Source: an uncultured Bacteroidota bacterium
Lineage (GTDB): Bacteria > Bacteroidota > Bacteroidia > Bacteroidales > CAIWKO01
Assembly (NCBI GenBank): GCA_937934705.1
Contig: CALGYY010000147.1
Location: forward strand, 1-17,072
Direction: 5' to 3'
Length of the DNA stretch: 17,072 nucleotides
Shown piece by piece: positions 1 through 7,126 of this stretch. The notes below the pieces were generated by a model. That model made no database searches. It saw only the letters and a list, made by a program, of their open reading frames with translations, and had not been told where the DNA came from. How positions within the stretch are numbered: the first letter of the stretch is position 1; every line of letters begins with the position of its first letter. Position numbers and translations under genes: made by a program.

Positions 1-46
1 AGATAAAGGAATGTGACTGGAGTTCAGACGTGTGCTCTTCCGATCT
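1..46. other. Illumina TruSeq indexed adapter remnant (non-genomic)
   Basis: Bases 13-46 match the 34-nt TruSeq read-2 adapter that ends in GCTCTTCCGATCT. Bases 1-4 (agat) match the end of the preceding P7 segment, and bases 5-12 (aaaggaat) sit exactly where the 8-nt index lies. The reverse complement, ATTCCTTT, is the sequence I recall for TruSeq index 27. Translated, the adapter gives the artefactual peptide MTGVQTCALPIS, familiar from contaminated database proteins. Genomic sequence therefore begins at about base 47. The match is seen directly; the index identity is from memory. Confidence 0.97.
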
Positions 47-945
47 CCAGCAACAAAACCGATCTGATCATCCGCAACCTGATGGCTCACCAGGCCAGGC
101 TGAAGCCCTTTATCCCTTTTTACAAGTCACACATGATCAATGGAAAACCCGATACAACGATTTTCCGTACGGAGAAATCCGCTGCTTTTCCTTATCGTGT
201 GGCAGAGCAGCTGTACATCCGGGCCGATTATCCTGATACGCTCTTTACGGCGATCATCAACAGCGACTTACGTGAGAACAGTAAGTACAAATACAGCGAT
301 CTGGGCTTCATGATGCTGAAAAAGCTGATTGAAACGACCACCAACCAGAGCATCGACCGGTATTTGCTCAGTAATTTCTACAAACCACTGGGGTTGACCA
401 CACTATGCTATGAGCCCAGGAAATACTTCAGTCTTGACCGTATCATACCTTCAGAGCAGGATACTTTTTTCAGGCACCAGTTGCTGCAGGGGGATGTAAA
501 TGACCCCACGGCCGCGATGTTCGGTGGAATACAGGGCCATGCCGGTCTTTTTTCCAATTCGAATGATATCGCCATTTTGCTTCAGATGCTGATACAGGGT
601 GGATCATATGGAGGGCAGCAGTATTTCATGGAGTCGACCGTTAAAGAATTTACCCGTTATCAGTTTAAAGACAACAGGAGAGGTTTGGGGTTCGACAAGC
701 CCATGCCTGACCGTGACGGCGGTCCGACCTGCAAGGAGGCCTCTGATGAGAGCTTTGGGCATTCCGGTTTTACGGGCACATATGTCTGGGCCGACCCCCG
801 ATACAATATAGTATATGTATTCCTTTCCAACAGAACATGTCCTTATTCGGAAAACAACCGGCTCCTCGAATCAGGCATCCGCACACTGATCCAGCAGGTG
901 ATCTACAAAGCTGTGCTTGAAAGGGATGCTTCTTCAGGGAAGTAA
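47..945 (+). CDS. Serine hydrolase, beta-lactamase fold, 5'-truncated (likely C-terminal part of a GH3/beta-lactamase fusion)
   Basis: About 299 residues of the C-terminal part of a class C beta-lactamase/penicillin-binding-protein-fold serine hydrolase. The first whole genomic codon is at 49. Visible family marks are the HQARLKPFIPFY segment near 91-123, the second catalytic motif Tyr-Ser-Asp in YSDLGFMML at 292-318, FGGIQGHAGLFS at 520-555, and HSGFTGT at 760-780, which stands in for the KTG motif, followed by VWADP. The SxxK nucleophile motif normally lies upstream of HQARL and is missing because the contig is cut and joined to adapter. In Bacteroidota this version of the domain commonly follows a glycoside hydrolase family 3 domain in a protein of roughly 1000 residues. 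The fusion is an inference, since no GH3 sequence is present here. Substrate is unknown; cell-wall-derived material is plausible for that family. Confidence 0.85.
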
Positions 946-1489
946 AGGCCGTCAGGCTGTCTCAGTTCATTTCACTACAAGTAAACTTAAGAGATACGGA
1001 AAGCTCAGGCTGCACCGGCCTGATTAAAGCCGCTTTTACCTGCCTGCTGTATATGCGGGTGCGGAACTGCCCGAAGCAAGCTCACAACCTCCAGGGGAAA
1101 GAAGGGGAGGTAAAGTAGGATCAACCGGCTGTATCTCTCTGACATTGAATTACAAGAAGCACGATTGTCGGGTTTTGTCTCCATTTTTAAAGCCCGGAGA
1201 ATGGGCCGGATGAAACCGAAAATCCTTTTCAGGTCATAGGTGTGAATCCTGATAATGATCAATATTTAAGCGCAGAGACGGTTACATAAGTAAACACATA
1301 TTAGGTTACAAATGTATAATTATAGAAATGACACATGTAAACATGATGATAAAAAGAACACTATATCAAGTTAATAATGATCATGTATACGAATGTCACA
1401 ATGTTACAACTGCAAATTTCTGAGATTTTATTTGTAACTAGCGGGAAATGGTATAAATAACATTTAAAGAATCTACTAATTAACAGATT

Positions 1490-1550
1490 ATCAGTGTCTA
1501 TGATGAATTTATATAATGCTATTATTCAAACACTGATCATTATCACTGAT
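1490..1550. repeat. Three copies of a CACTGAT heptamer upstream of the XRE regulator
   Basis: ATCAGTGT at 1490-1497 is an exact inverted partner of ACACTGAT at 1530-1537, and a further CACTGAT lies at 1544-1550. Such clustered half-sites could be an operator for a helix-turn-helix protein, possibly the one encoded at 1736. The cluster is about 150 bp upstream of the predicted promoter, and in AT-rich DNA chance repeats are expected, so the role is speculative. Confidence 0.3.
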
Positions 1551-1681
1551 TTCTTTAAGGAAGAAGTGAAATATTCATAAAATACAGAATATGAGTATTT
1601 AAATCTTAATTATTTCAAGCCGCAACAACTGTATACATTGTTAAACAGTATTTCACCAAAATGAATTTTAACATTTGCCTG

Positions 1682-1709
1682 TTGTAATCGCGCAAATTAA
1701 TTACTTTTG
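1682..1709 (+). promoter_or_regulatory. Bacteroidota-type promoter of the XRE regulator
   Basis: The -7 box TACTTTTG at 1702-1709 fits the Bacteroidota consensus TAnnTTTG exactly. A TTG at 1682-1684 lies 17 nt upstream, at the expected place for the -33 element. Transcription would start near 1715, giving a leader of about 20 nt before the ATG at 1736. There is no Shine-Dalgarno sequence, as is usual in this phylum. Confidence 0.6.
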
Positions 1710-1735
1710 TAATCAAATATTCAATTTCTCAGCTT

Positions 1736-2278
1736 ATGGTTGACAGAATTCAACTCATATTAAAAGTTTATAATCTGAACGCCTCACGTTTTGCAGATGA
1801 GATCGGTGTTCAGCGTTCGGCCATCAGTCATATCCTCTCCGGCAGGAACATGCCGAGTCTGGATTTGATACAAAAGGTATTGCGCCGTTATCCTGATATC
1901 AATTCCGAATGGCTCATAAATGGCTCAGGCAGTATGCATAAGGGCTTTCAGCCCGACCTTTTTTCACTCGAATCAGTGAAAGAGGAATCCCTTCCTGAGC
2001 GGCAGATTATTGAGGAAAAACAGCCTGAATTGACTTCTGAAATTGATACTAATAGTCTGTCAGTCAGTGATATAGATGAATCTGAACCGATAGTTAAAGT
2101 CGCTGAGAATGTGATAAACGAAGCGCCAATGGACCTTGTTCAGGAAAAATCAAAGGAAATTCCCTTAAGTATTCCTTCAAAAAGAACTGAAGCAAACGGG
2201 CGGCATATTGAAAAGATAGTCATCTTCTACTCTGACAAGACTTTCAGGGAATATTTCCCGGAAGCTGAGGTTCGTTAA
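1736..2278 (+). CDS. XRE-family helix-turn-helix regulator with conserved C-terminal tail
   Basis: A 180-residue protein. Residues 1-66 form a lambda-repressor-like (XRE/Cro) DNA-binding domain; RFADEIGVQRSAISHILSGR (18-37) is the helix-turn-helix with its recognition helix, followed by DINSEWLINGSG, a typical end for this domain in Bacteroidota. Residues 70-155 are acidic, low in complexity and probably disordered. The last 25 residues contain IVIFYSDKTFREYFPE, a motif I recall at the C-terminus of similar Bacteroidota regulators; it may be a dimer or partner contact. ATG 1736 follows a good promoter and has no alternative upstream. The gene stands alone with its own promoter and converges on ndk. 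Its targets are not evident; autoregulation through the repeated heptamer upstream is a guess. Confidence 0.8.
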   Translation: MVDRIQLILKVYNLNASRFADEIGVQRSAISHILSGRNMPSLDLIQKVLRRYPDINSEWLINGSGSMHKGFQPDLFSLESVKEESLPERQIIEEKQPELTSEIDTNSLSVSDIDESEPIVKVAENVINEAPMDLVQEKSKEIPLSIPSKRTEANGRHIEKIVIFYSDKTFREYFPEAEVR

Positions 2279-2300
2279 GCTTTAACTTCAGTTAGATTTT

Positions 2301-2346
2301 CGGGATAATTAAAACATACTTATTCAGTATGCTGATCAGCATCCCG
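2301..2346. other. Nested inverted repeats between convergent genes
   Basis: CGGGAT (2301-2306) pairs with ATCCCG (2341-2346) and encloses a perfect hairpin CATACT-tattc-AGTATG (2315-2331) next to the palindrome GCTGATCAGC (2331-2340). It sits between the 3' ends of the XRE regulator and ndk, where a shared two-way terminator would be expected. Neither side has a proper U-tract, so it is not a canonical intrinsic terminator. Confidence 0.4.
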
Positions 2347-2369
2347 GATGGACTGCATTAATAATATGA

Positions 2370-2789
2370 TCAGTACCTTTCTTCCGGAGTAAAAAAGAAG
2401 GATGCCTCACGTATAGCATTTTCATCGCTGTCGGATCCGTGAACGGCATTGGCCCTCAGAGAGGTTCCGAAGAGAGATCTCAGGGTGCCTTCTTCAGCCT
2501 CAGAAGGGTTGGTGGCTCCGATGAGTTTCCGGTAGTCCTCTACGGCATTCTCCTTTTCCAGTATACCGACCACGACAGGACCCGAGCTCATGAACTCGCA
2601 AAGGTCGGTGTAAAATGGCCTTTCTGAATGTATCTTATAGAACTCCTGCGCCTGCGCGATGCTCAGCCAGGTTGTCCTGAGTGCGCTGATTCTGAAACCT
2701 GCCTGGCTCATTCGTGCCAGGATCATACCCGTGTAGTTTTTCCGGAATGCAACGGGTTTAATAATGAAAAAGGTGAAATTACCGGCCAT
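2370..2789 (-). CDS. ndk: Nucleoside diphosphate kinase
   Basis: This 139-residue protein is the usual length for Ndk, which transfers the gamma phosphate of ATP to other (d)NDPs through a phosphohistidine and so balances the cytosolic NTP and dNTP pools. The active-site signature NAVHGSDSDE is at 114-123, with the phosphorylated His at 117. Lys11 in FFIIKP, RPFYTDLCEFMSSGPVVV (57-74) and GATNPSEAEEGTLRSLFG (91-108) match the nucleotide-binding framework. The first motif reads IIKPVAF instead of the common IIKPDAV. ATG 2789 gives a full-length N-terminus. The gene is transcribed away from the nrnA-like gene, and their start codons are about 110 bp apart. Confidence 0.95.
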   Translation of the reverse strand: MAGNFTFFIIKPVAFRKNYTGMILARMSQAGFRISALRTTWLSIAQAQEFYKIHSERPFYTDLCEFMSSGPVVVGILEKENAVEDYRKLIGATNPSEAEEGTLRSLFGTSLRANAVHGSDSDENAIREASFFFTPEERY

Positions 2790-2843
2790 AAGGATAAAGG
2801 ATAACGTTTACGAACACGCTATGAATTATAAGATTGGAGACCA

Positions 2844-2873
2844 TAAATATAATATAATTGAAGGCCGTGTCAA
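2844..2873 (-). promoter_or_regulatory. Candidate ndk promoter
   Basis: On the minus strand TTG (2871-2873, within TTGACA) is followed after 19 nt by TATATTTA (2844-2851). This is one mismatch from TAnnTTTG with ideal Bacteroidota spacing. A start near 2837 would give a leader of roughly 45-50 nt. A plus-strand candidate for the divergent gene, TTG at 2834-2836 and TATAATTG at 2853-2860, overlaps it. Confidence 0.45.
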
Positions 2874-2898
2874 GTGTTTTGCCTAAAATTTTAATTTT

Positions 2899-3942
2899 GT
2901 GGAAGAATTGCGGAAAGCCTTGAAAAAAGAACTTATTGAGAGCATTGATCATTTGCTGGGACAGGCGCGCTCTGCTGTTATCCTCATGCATACCAATCCT
3001 GACGGCGATGCCGTGGGTTCTGCCCTGGCCATGTGGCACTATCTGAAAGCCCGGAACATCGCTGCAAGGGTCATTGCACCGGACGAATTCCCTGATTTCC
3101 TGGCCTGGATGCCGGGGGCTTCTGACATTCTGATTCATGACAGGGAACGCCGGGAGGCCCGGCAGGTCATTCTTGAAGCTGATCTTCTGATTTGCGTCGA
3201 TTTTAATACGGCTGACCGTTTAAACGGGGTGCAGGCTGATTTTGAAGAAAGCAAAGCCCCATGTCTTCTGATCGACCATCACATCTCCAGGGGTAAATTT
3301 TGTGATATTGCTTATACGGATACTGAAATTTCAAGCACAGCAGAACTGCTCTATCGTCTCATAGACGAATCGGGACATAGCGAACTGATCAGCAGGGAAG
3401 CAGCAGAGTGCCTTTTTGTGGGCATCATGACAGATACCGGATCCTTCAGTTATGCCTGTCATTATGCCAACACATTTACCGTTACGGCCGAACTTGTACG
3501 CAAGGGAATCGATGTGGAACACATTCATCGCCAGGTGTATGATACCTATTCTGAAAAGCGCCTGCGTCTGCTGGGTTATTGCCTGAGCGAAAAACTGCAT
3601 GTCATGCAGGACATCGGGACAGCCTGGATAGCCCTGAGTATCAAAGAACTTGAAAAATTTGAGTTCAGGAACGGGGATACAGAAGGTGTGGTTAATTATA
3701 CCCTGGGCATCAAAGGCGTACAATTCGGTGCCCTGATTACTGAGCGTCAGGATAAGATTAAAATCTCCCTCCGTTCAAAAGGATCATTTGATGTGAACAG
3801 GATAGCCCGTTCCCATTTCAATGGCGGTGGGCATAAAAATGCTGCAGGAGGCGACCTTTACTGCAGTTTTGATGAAGCTGTTGTTCTGTTTCAGAATGTG
3901 ATCGCCCAATATGCATCTGAGTTAAAAAATCTTCAATCATAA
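2899..3942 (+). CDS. DHH/DHHA1 phosphoesterase, NrnA-like (nanoRNase / pAp phosphatase)
   Basis: A 347-residue cytosolic DHH-superfamily phosphoesterase. The family degrades 2-5-mer RNA to mononucleotides and often also dephosphorylates 3'-phosphoadenosine 5'-phosphate. The metal ligands are all visible: His31, Asp35 and Asp37 in HTNPDGDAVGS, Asp101 in ICVDFNTADR, the DHH triad at 126-128 (LIDHHIS) and Asp179 in GIMTDTGSFS. The DHHA1 substrate-binding motif FNGGGHKNAAGG is at 307-318. Length and motif order fit NrnA rather than RecJ. The GTG start at 2899 overlaps a TAnnTTTG-like box, so the true start could be slightly downstream, such as TTG 2908 or 2920; the domain begins at about residue 20, so function is unaffected. 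It leads a four-gene run, and its stop is 3 nt before the next start. Confidence 0.9.
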   Translation: MEELRKALKKELIESIDHLLGQARSAVILMHTNPDGDAVGSALAMWHYLKARNIAARVIAPDEFPDFLAWMPGASDILIHDRERREARQVILEADLLICVDFNTADRLNGVQADFEESKAPCLLIDHHISRGKFCDIAYTDTEISSTAELLYRLIDESGHSELISREAAECLFVGIMTDTGSFSYACHYANTFTVTAELVRKGIDVEHIHRQVYDTYSEKRLRLLGYCLSEKLHVMQDIGTAWIALSIKELEKFEFRNGDTEGVVNYTLGIKGVQFGALITERQDKIKISLRSKGSFDVNRIARSHFNGGGHKNAAGGDLYCSFDEAVVLFQNVIAQYASELKNLQS

Positions 3943-3945
3943 GAA

Positions 3946-4500
3946 ATGTCAGCCGTTTCCGTTTACCAGGTGATGAAAGCCTTATTTTTCCCATTTGTTC
4001 TGCTCATCATACTGACCTGCACTTCCTGTGGTTCGGGACAGCAGGAACAGATTCCGGAAGTGGATACGGTGGATTATAAAAACTCCCTGATGAATGTTAA
4101 CCAGACCCTGGTGGAAAGGGAGAACCGGCAGATCGACAATTACATCCAACGCAAGGGGTGGGACATGATCAAAACCGGAACGGGGCTCAGATACGAAATT
4201 TACCTTAAAACACAGGGCACCAGGCCTCAGAAGGACATGACCGCGCAGATCCGCTTCAGGGTCAACCTGATCAGCGGGCAGGTGGTTTATGATTCAAAGA
4301 CGGATGGCCTCAAATCATTCAGGCTGGGGCAGGATGAAGTGGAAAATGGCCTGGAAGAGGGCATTATGTTAATGAAAAAAGGAGAGAAGGCCCGCCTTGT
4401 GATCCCCTCACATCTTGCTTTTGGACTGTTGGGGGATGATAACAAAATCCCCAAAAGGGCCACACTTGTGTATGATGTTGAACTGCTCGAAGTCTTCTGA
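3946..4500 (+). CDS. FKBP-type peptidyl-prolyl isomerase lipoprotein, GldI-like
   Basis: A 184-residue lipoprotein with one FKBP domain, which catalyses cis-trans isomerisation of Xaa-Pro bonds during folding outside the cytoplasm. Residues 10-28 are a signal sequence ending LTCTSCGS; the lipidated Cys is probably 28, possibly 25, and neither lipobox is classical. The start could be ATG 3973 (codon 10), which gives the neater signal peptide MKALFFPF. The FKBP core covers about 78-184, with GLEEGIMLMKKGEKARLVIP and the GDDNKIP loop before the last strand. The GDxxKI loop and lipoprotein form resemble GldI, a gliding and T9SS-associated isomerase of Bacteroidota. It lies 3 nt after the nrnA-like gene and 6 nt before another FKBP lipoprotein. 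The GldI assignment is by resemblance only, since gliding cannot be judged from this window. Confidence 0.82.
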   Translation: MSAVSVYQVMKALFFPFVLLIILTCTSCGSGQQEQIPEVDTVDYKNSLMNVNQTLVERENRQIDNYIQRKGWDMIKTGTGLRYEIYLKTQGTRPQKDMTAQIRFRVNLISGQVVYDSKTDGLKSFRLGQDEVENGLEEGIMLMKKGEKARLVIPSHLAFGLLGDDNKIPKRATLVYDVELLEVF

Positions 4501-4506
4501 TGAATT

Positions 4507-5793
4507 ATGATGAAAGCGATCAAAACAATACTTCTTCTCGGTGTCACTGTTTTATTGGCTTCCTGCGGGTCTGATTATCCCGGTTTCCGCCAGAGCCGCT
4601 CAGGGCTTTATTACCAGTTTCATATCGAGAATGAAGGTGCCCCTATGCCTCTTGAAGGGGATGTGGTCACCGTAAACATGGTTTACCGGGACGGAGATTC
4701 TGTTCTGTTCAATTCATCAGAACTTCCCGGCCCGTTCAGCTTTCCGCTGGATCCGCCGGGCTTTGATGGTGATATCTTTGAGGGGATTGCGATGATGCAC
4801 CTGGGTGACAGTGCAACCTTTATTGTCCCCGCCGATTCCCTGAAGCGTTACGGCAATATGCCGGAGCTTGACAGCGGAACGATGCTTTTTTTTGATATCC
4901 GTCTTTTAAAAATTCAGTCAAAAGCAGACTTCGACAAGGAAATGGCCTTATTGAAGGCCGAACAGGAGGAAGAACTGCAAAGAATGAAAGAGCAGGAGCA
5001 GGGCATGATCGACGCTTATCTGGCCGAAAATGCCATCCGGACCAAAGCAGACGCATCCGGACTTTATATTCTCTCACTCAGGAATGGCAAAGGACCAAAA
5101 GCGGCTGCAGGAATAGTGGTTGAAATTCATTATTCTGCATCTTTTCTTAGCGGAGAGAAGCTTTTCAGCTCGCATGATGAGAGTGGTGCATCGATATTTT
5201 TTGAAATGGGGAAGGATTTTGAAATTCCGGGTATCGAGGAAGCGCTGCATAAGATGAATGCCGGCAGCCATGCAAGGGTACTGCTGCCTTCGTCCCTTGC
5301 CTACGGAGAGGAAGGAATACCCGGTTTGGTGCCGCCTTATTCTCCGCTGTTGTTTGAACTTGAACTGCTCAGTTTATCAGACCCCGCTGATTATAAAACA
5401 AGAATGGAGGCCAGAGAGAAAGCTGATATCGCAGCTTATATTAAAAAGAAGGGCATTACCACAACCCCGAGGGACGGCGGGCTCTATTATGTGGAAACCA
5501 AAAAAGGGAACGGTTCCCCGGCAGTGGTGGGGAAACTTGTCAGCGTGAAATATATTGGCTCATATCTGAACGGGACGATCTTTGAAAACTCTGAAACCTA
5601 TGGCCCACTTGAGTTCAGGATAGGAGAGGGAGAGATTATTCCGGGACTGGAACTCGGTGTTTCTTTTATGAATGCGGGAGGCAAAGCCCTGCTGGTGGTC
5701 CCTTCTTCAATGGGTTATGGTGATACCTATACAGGTACGATACCACCCTATACTCCGCTGGTGTTCGAAGTTGAGCTCATCAGTGTTCGTTAA
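4507..5793 (+). CDS. Triple-domain FKBP-type peptidyl-prolyl isomerase lipoprotein
   Basis: A 428-residue lipoprotein with signal peptide and lipobox LLASC (Cys20) followed by three FKBP-like domains. Domain 1 (about 30-136) is the most divergent: its flap region reads IVPADSLKRYGNMPELDSG and lacks the usual PxxxAYG. Residues 137-172 are a charged Glu/Lys/Met-rich helix, likely a coiled-coil spacer. Domain 2 (about 175-290) has PSSLAYGEEG and VPPYSPLLFELELL. Domain 3 (about 310-428) has the best preserved FKBP pattern: VSVKYIGSYLNGTIFENS, IPGLELGVSFM, PSSMGYG and IPPYTPLVFEVELI. Domain 1 may be a binding rather than a catalytic module. Together with the preceding gene this puts four FKBP domains in one operon, suggesting a periplasm-facing chaperone role at the inner or outer membrane. 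ATG 4507 and ATG 4510 are both possible starts. Confidence 0.85.
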   Translation: MMKAIKTILLLGVTVLLASCGSDYPGFRQSRSGLYYQFHIENEGAPMPLEGDVVTVNMVYRDGDSVLFNSSELPGPFSFPLDPPGFDGDIFEGIAMMHLGDSATFIVPADSLKRYGNMPELDSGTMLFFDIRLLKIQSKADFDKEMALLKAEQEEELQRMKEQEQGMIDAYLAENAIRTKADASGLYILSLRNGKGPKAAAGIVVEIHYSASFLSGEKLFSSHDESGASIFFEMGKDFEIPGIEEALHKMNAGSHARVLLPSSLAYGEEGIPGLVPPYSPLLFELELLSLSDPADYKTRMEAREKADIAAYIKKKGITTTPRDGGLYYVETKKGNGSPAVVGKLVSVKYIGSYLNGTIFENSETYGPLEFRIGEGEIIPGLELGVSFMNAGGKALLVVPSSMGYGDTYTGTIPPYTPLVFEVELISVR

Positions 5794-5798
5794 TCCTT

Positions 5799-7124
5799 AT
5801 GCTGAAAATATTCAGGATTCCCGAAAAGGCCCCGGAGAGGAGTACCTATCTACTGCATCTGGCGTATTCGATTATTGAAGGGGTCATTCTCGGTATCCTT
5901 GCTTTGAATGAGTTTGTATTCCTGAAAAGCCTGAAAGGCAGTAATCTTCAGGTGGGCCTGCTCTTTCAGGCCAGTGTTTTCGTGCTGGTTTTCTCTGTGC
6001 TTCTGAACGAATGGGTGAACCGGGTCAGGAACAAGCAGCGTTTCATTCTTCTCACTGCCATCTTTACCAGGTTGCCCCTCACCGCACTCGTATTCTTTCC
6101 GGCTGATCCGGCCAACCATCCGCAGATGGCTGTTTTTCACTATCTCTTTCTGCTGATCTTTCTGATCTATTATTTTGCGAATCCCATCCTTTACCCGGTC
6201 ATAAACCTCTTCCTGAAGAAGAACTATTCCCACCAGAATTTCGGGATATTATACAGCCATGCAACAACCATAAACAAGATCGTGATGCTGCTGGTCACCT
6301 TCTTCTATGGATTGCTTCTGGATTATGAACCCCAAAGTTACCGTTTTGTTTTTCCTCTGGTTGCCATACTGGGGATATTGTCAGTATGGCTTTTCTCAAG
6401 AATTCCGTATACATCAGATGAGTATCAGGGTCAGTCAAGGTCTCTATTCGGGAATCTGAGCTTCTCCTGGTCCAAAATGCGGTCGATACTCAAGAGCAAT
6501 AAGGCCTTCCGCCGTTTCGAGGTCAGTTTCATGTACTACGGTTTTGCATTCATGGGTACCGTTTCCGTTATCACAATTTTTTATGAAGTTGCTCTGGGAT
6601 TAAATTATTCAAGCGTTGCCTTCTACAGGAATTCATATAATCTCCTGGCCATCGTTTTATTGCCATTTTTCGGCAGACTCATGGGGAAGATAGCCCCCAG
6701 AAAGTTCGCTGCTATCACTTTTGGCTCCCTGTTGTTTTATCTTCTGTTTATTATGCTCACCGAATATTTCCCGGCAAAAACTGAAATATTTGGCATTCAG
6801 GTATACTATTGCCTTTTTGTGGCCATGCTATTTAACGGCGTTTTTGCCGCGACCATGTCACTGCTCTGGTCTATTGGTTCAGCCTACTTCTGTAAGAGGG
6901 AAGAGGCTTCTGATTACCAGGCGATTCATCTGAGCTTCACCGGGCTTCGGTCATTCTTTGCGCCCTTGCTTGGCGTCTGGTTCTATGAATTATTCGGATT
7001 TACCGGGGCTTTTGTGGCGGGGATCATCCTGCTGGCGGTGGCTGTGATGATCAGCATGAGGCGGGATGTAACAGAGGAAGAAAAAAAAACGGCGGGTAGT
7101 GAACTCCCGCCGTTTCATAAATGA
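5799..7124 (+). CDS. MFS-type transporter, 12 predicted membrane segments
   Basis: A 441-residue hydrophobic protein with about twelve membrane segments in two groups of six, the usual major facilitator layout. The first six lie in about residues 20-205, then comes a polar loop (about 206-235, YTSDEYQGQSRSLFGNLSFS) and six more up to about residue 423. Positively charged short loops such as NRVRNKQR (after TM2) and KIAPRK (between TM8 and TM9) resemble MFS signatures. No substrate motif was recognised. It follows the triple-FKBP gene by 5 nt, so it is probably cotranscribed, though a functional link is not obvious. The last 13 codons lie in an inverted repeat that is the terminator of the convergent TonB receptor gene, so the tail GSELPPFHK is shaped partly by that RNA element. 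It ends 2 nt from the receptor's stop codon. Confidence 0.75.
   Translation: MLKIFRIPEKAPERSTYLLHLAYSIIEGVILGILALNEFVFLKSLKGSNLQVGLLFQASVFVLVFSVLLNEWVNRVRNKQRFILLTAIFTRLPLTALVFFPADPANHPQMAVFHYLFLLIFLIYYFANPILYPVINLFLKKNYSHQNFGILYSHATTINKIVMLLVTFFYGLLLDYEPQSYRFVFPLVAILGILSVWLFSRIPYTSDEYQGQSRSLFGNLSFSWSKMRSILKSNKAFRRFEVSFMYYGFAFMGTVSVITIFYEVALGLNYSSVAFYRNSYNLLAIVLLPFFGRLMGKIAPRKFAAITFGSLLFYLLFIMLTEYFPAKTEIFGIQVYYCLFVAMLFNGVFAATMSLLWSIGSAYFCKREEASDYQAIHLSFTGLRSFFAPLLGVWFYELFGFTGAFVAGIILLAVAVMISMRRDVTEEEKKTAGSELPPFHK
7081..7115 (-). terminator. Intrinsic terminator of the TonB-receptor transcript, embedded in the MFS gene
   Basis: A perfect 10-bp inverted repeat, AAACGGCGGG (7087-7096) and CCCGCCGTTT (7106-7115), encloses a 9-nt loop. 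Read on the minus strand, the GC-rich stem is followed by nine consecutive T (7089 down to 7081), which is the textbook form. It lies just beyond the receptor's stop codon (7127). On the plus strand the downstream T-run is only GTTTC, so it should work less well for the MFS operon. Confidence 0.9.
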
Positions 7125-7126
7125 GG

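Larger units (their letters stand above)
946..1735. other. Long intergenic region: GC-richer island then AT-rich DNA, no supported gene
   Basis: This stretch has two parts. About 946-1262 has coding-like base composition and short open stretches on both strands, such as 1005-1262 on the minus strand and two plus-strand runs ending at stops near 1112 and 1236. I cannot assign any of them to a family. About 1264-1735 is strongly AT-rich. It holds GTTACAA at 1305-1311 and 1403-1409 with an inverted copy at 1432-1438, and CACTGAT at 1531-1537 and 1544-1550 with an inverted copy at 1490-1496. A TAnnTTTG-like box reads on the minus strand at 1309-1316, toward the 1005-1262 open stretch. No tRNA, insertion sequence end or clear terminator was seen. 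Confidence 0.5.

Noticed and set aside
30..236. Plus-strand open frame starting MCSSDL
   Set aside because: The first residues are another translation of the Illumina adapter, and the rest is out of frame with the serine hydrolase.
1005..1023. TCAGGC/GCCTGA hairpin considered as terminator of the serine hydrolase gene
   Set aside because: It has a 6-bp stem, no U-tract and lies 60 nt past the stop.
1005..1262. Minus-strand 85-codon open frame in the long gap
   Set aside because: No recognisable domain, odd composition and no homologue I can name. Kept only as an unassigned island.
2779..3138. Minus-strand frame of 119 codons overlapping the ndk start and the nrnA-like gene
   Set aside because: It is a shadow of the clearly conserved DHH domain on the other strand.
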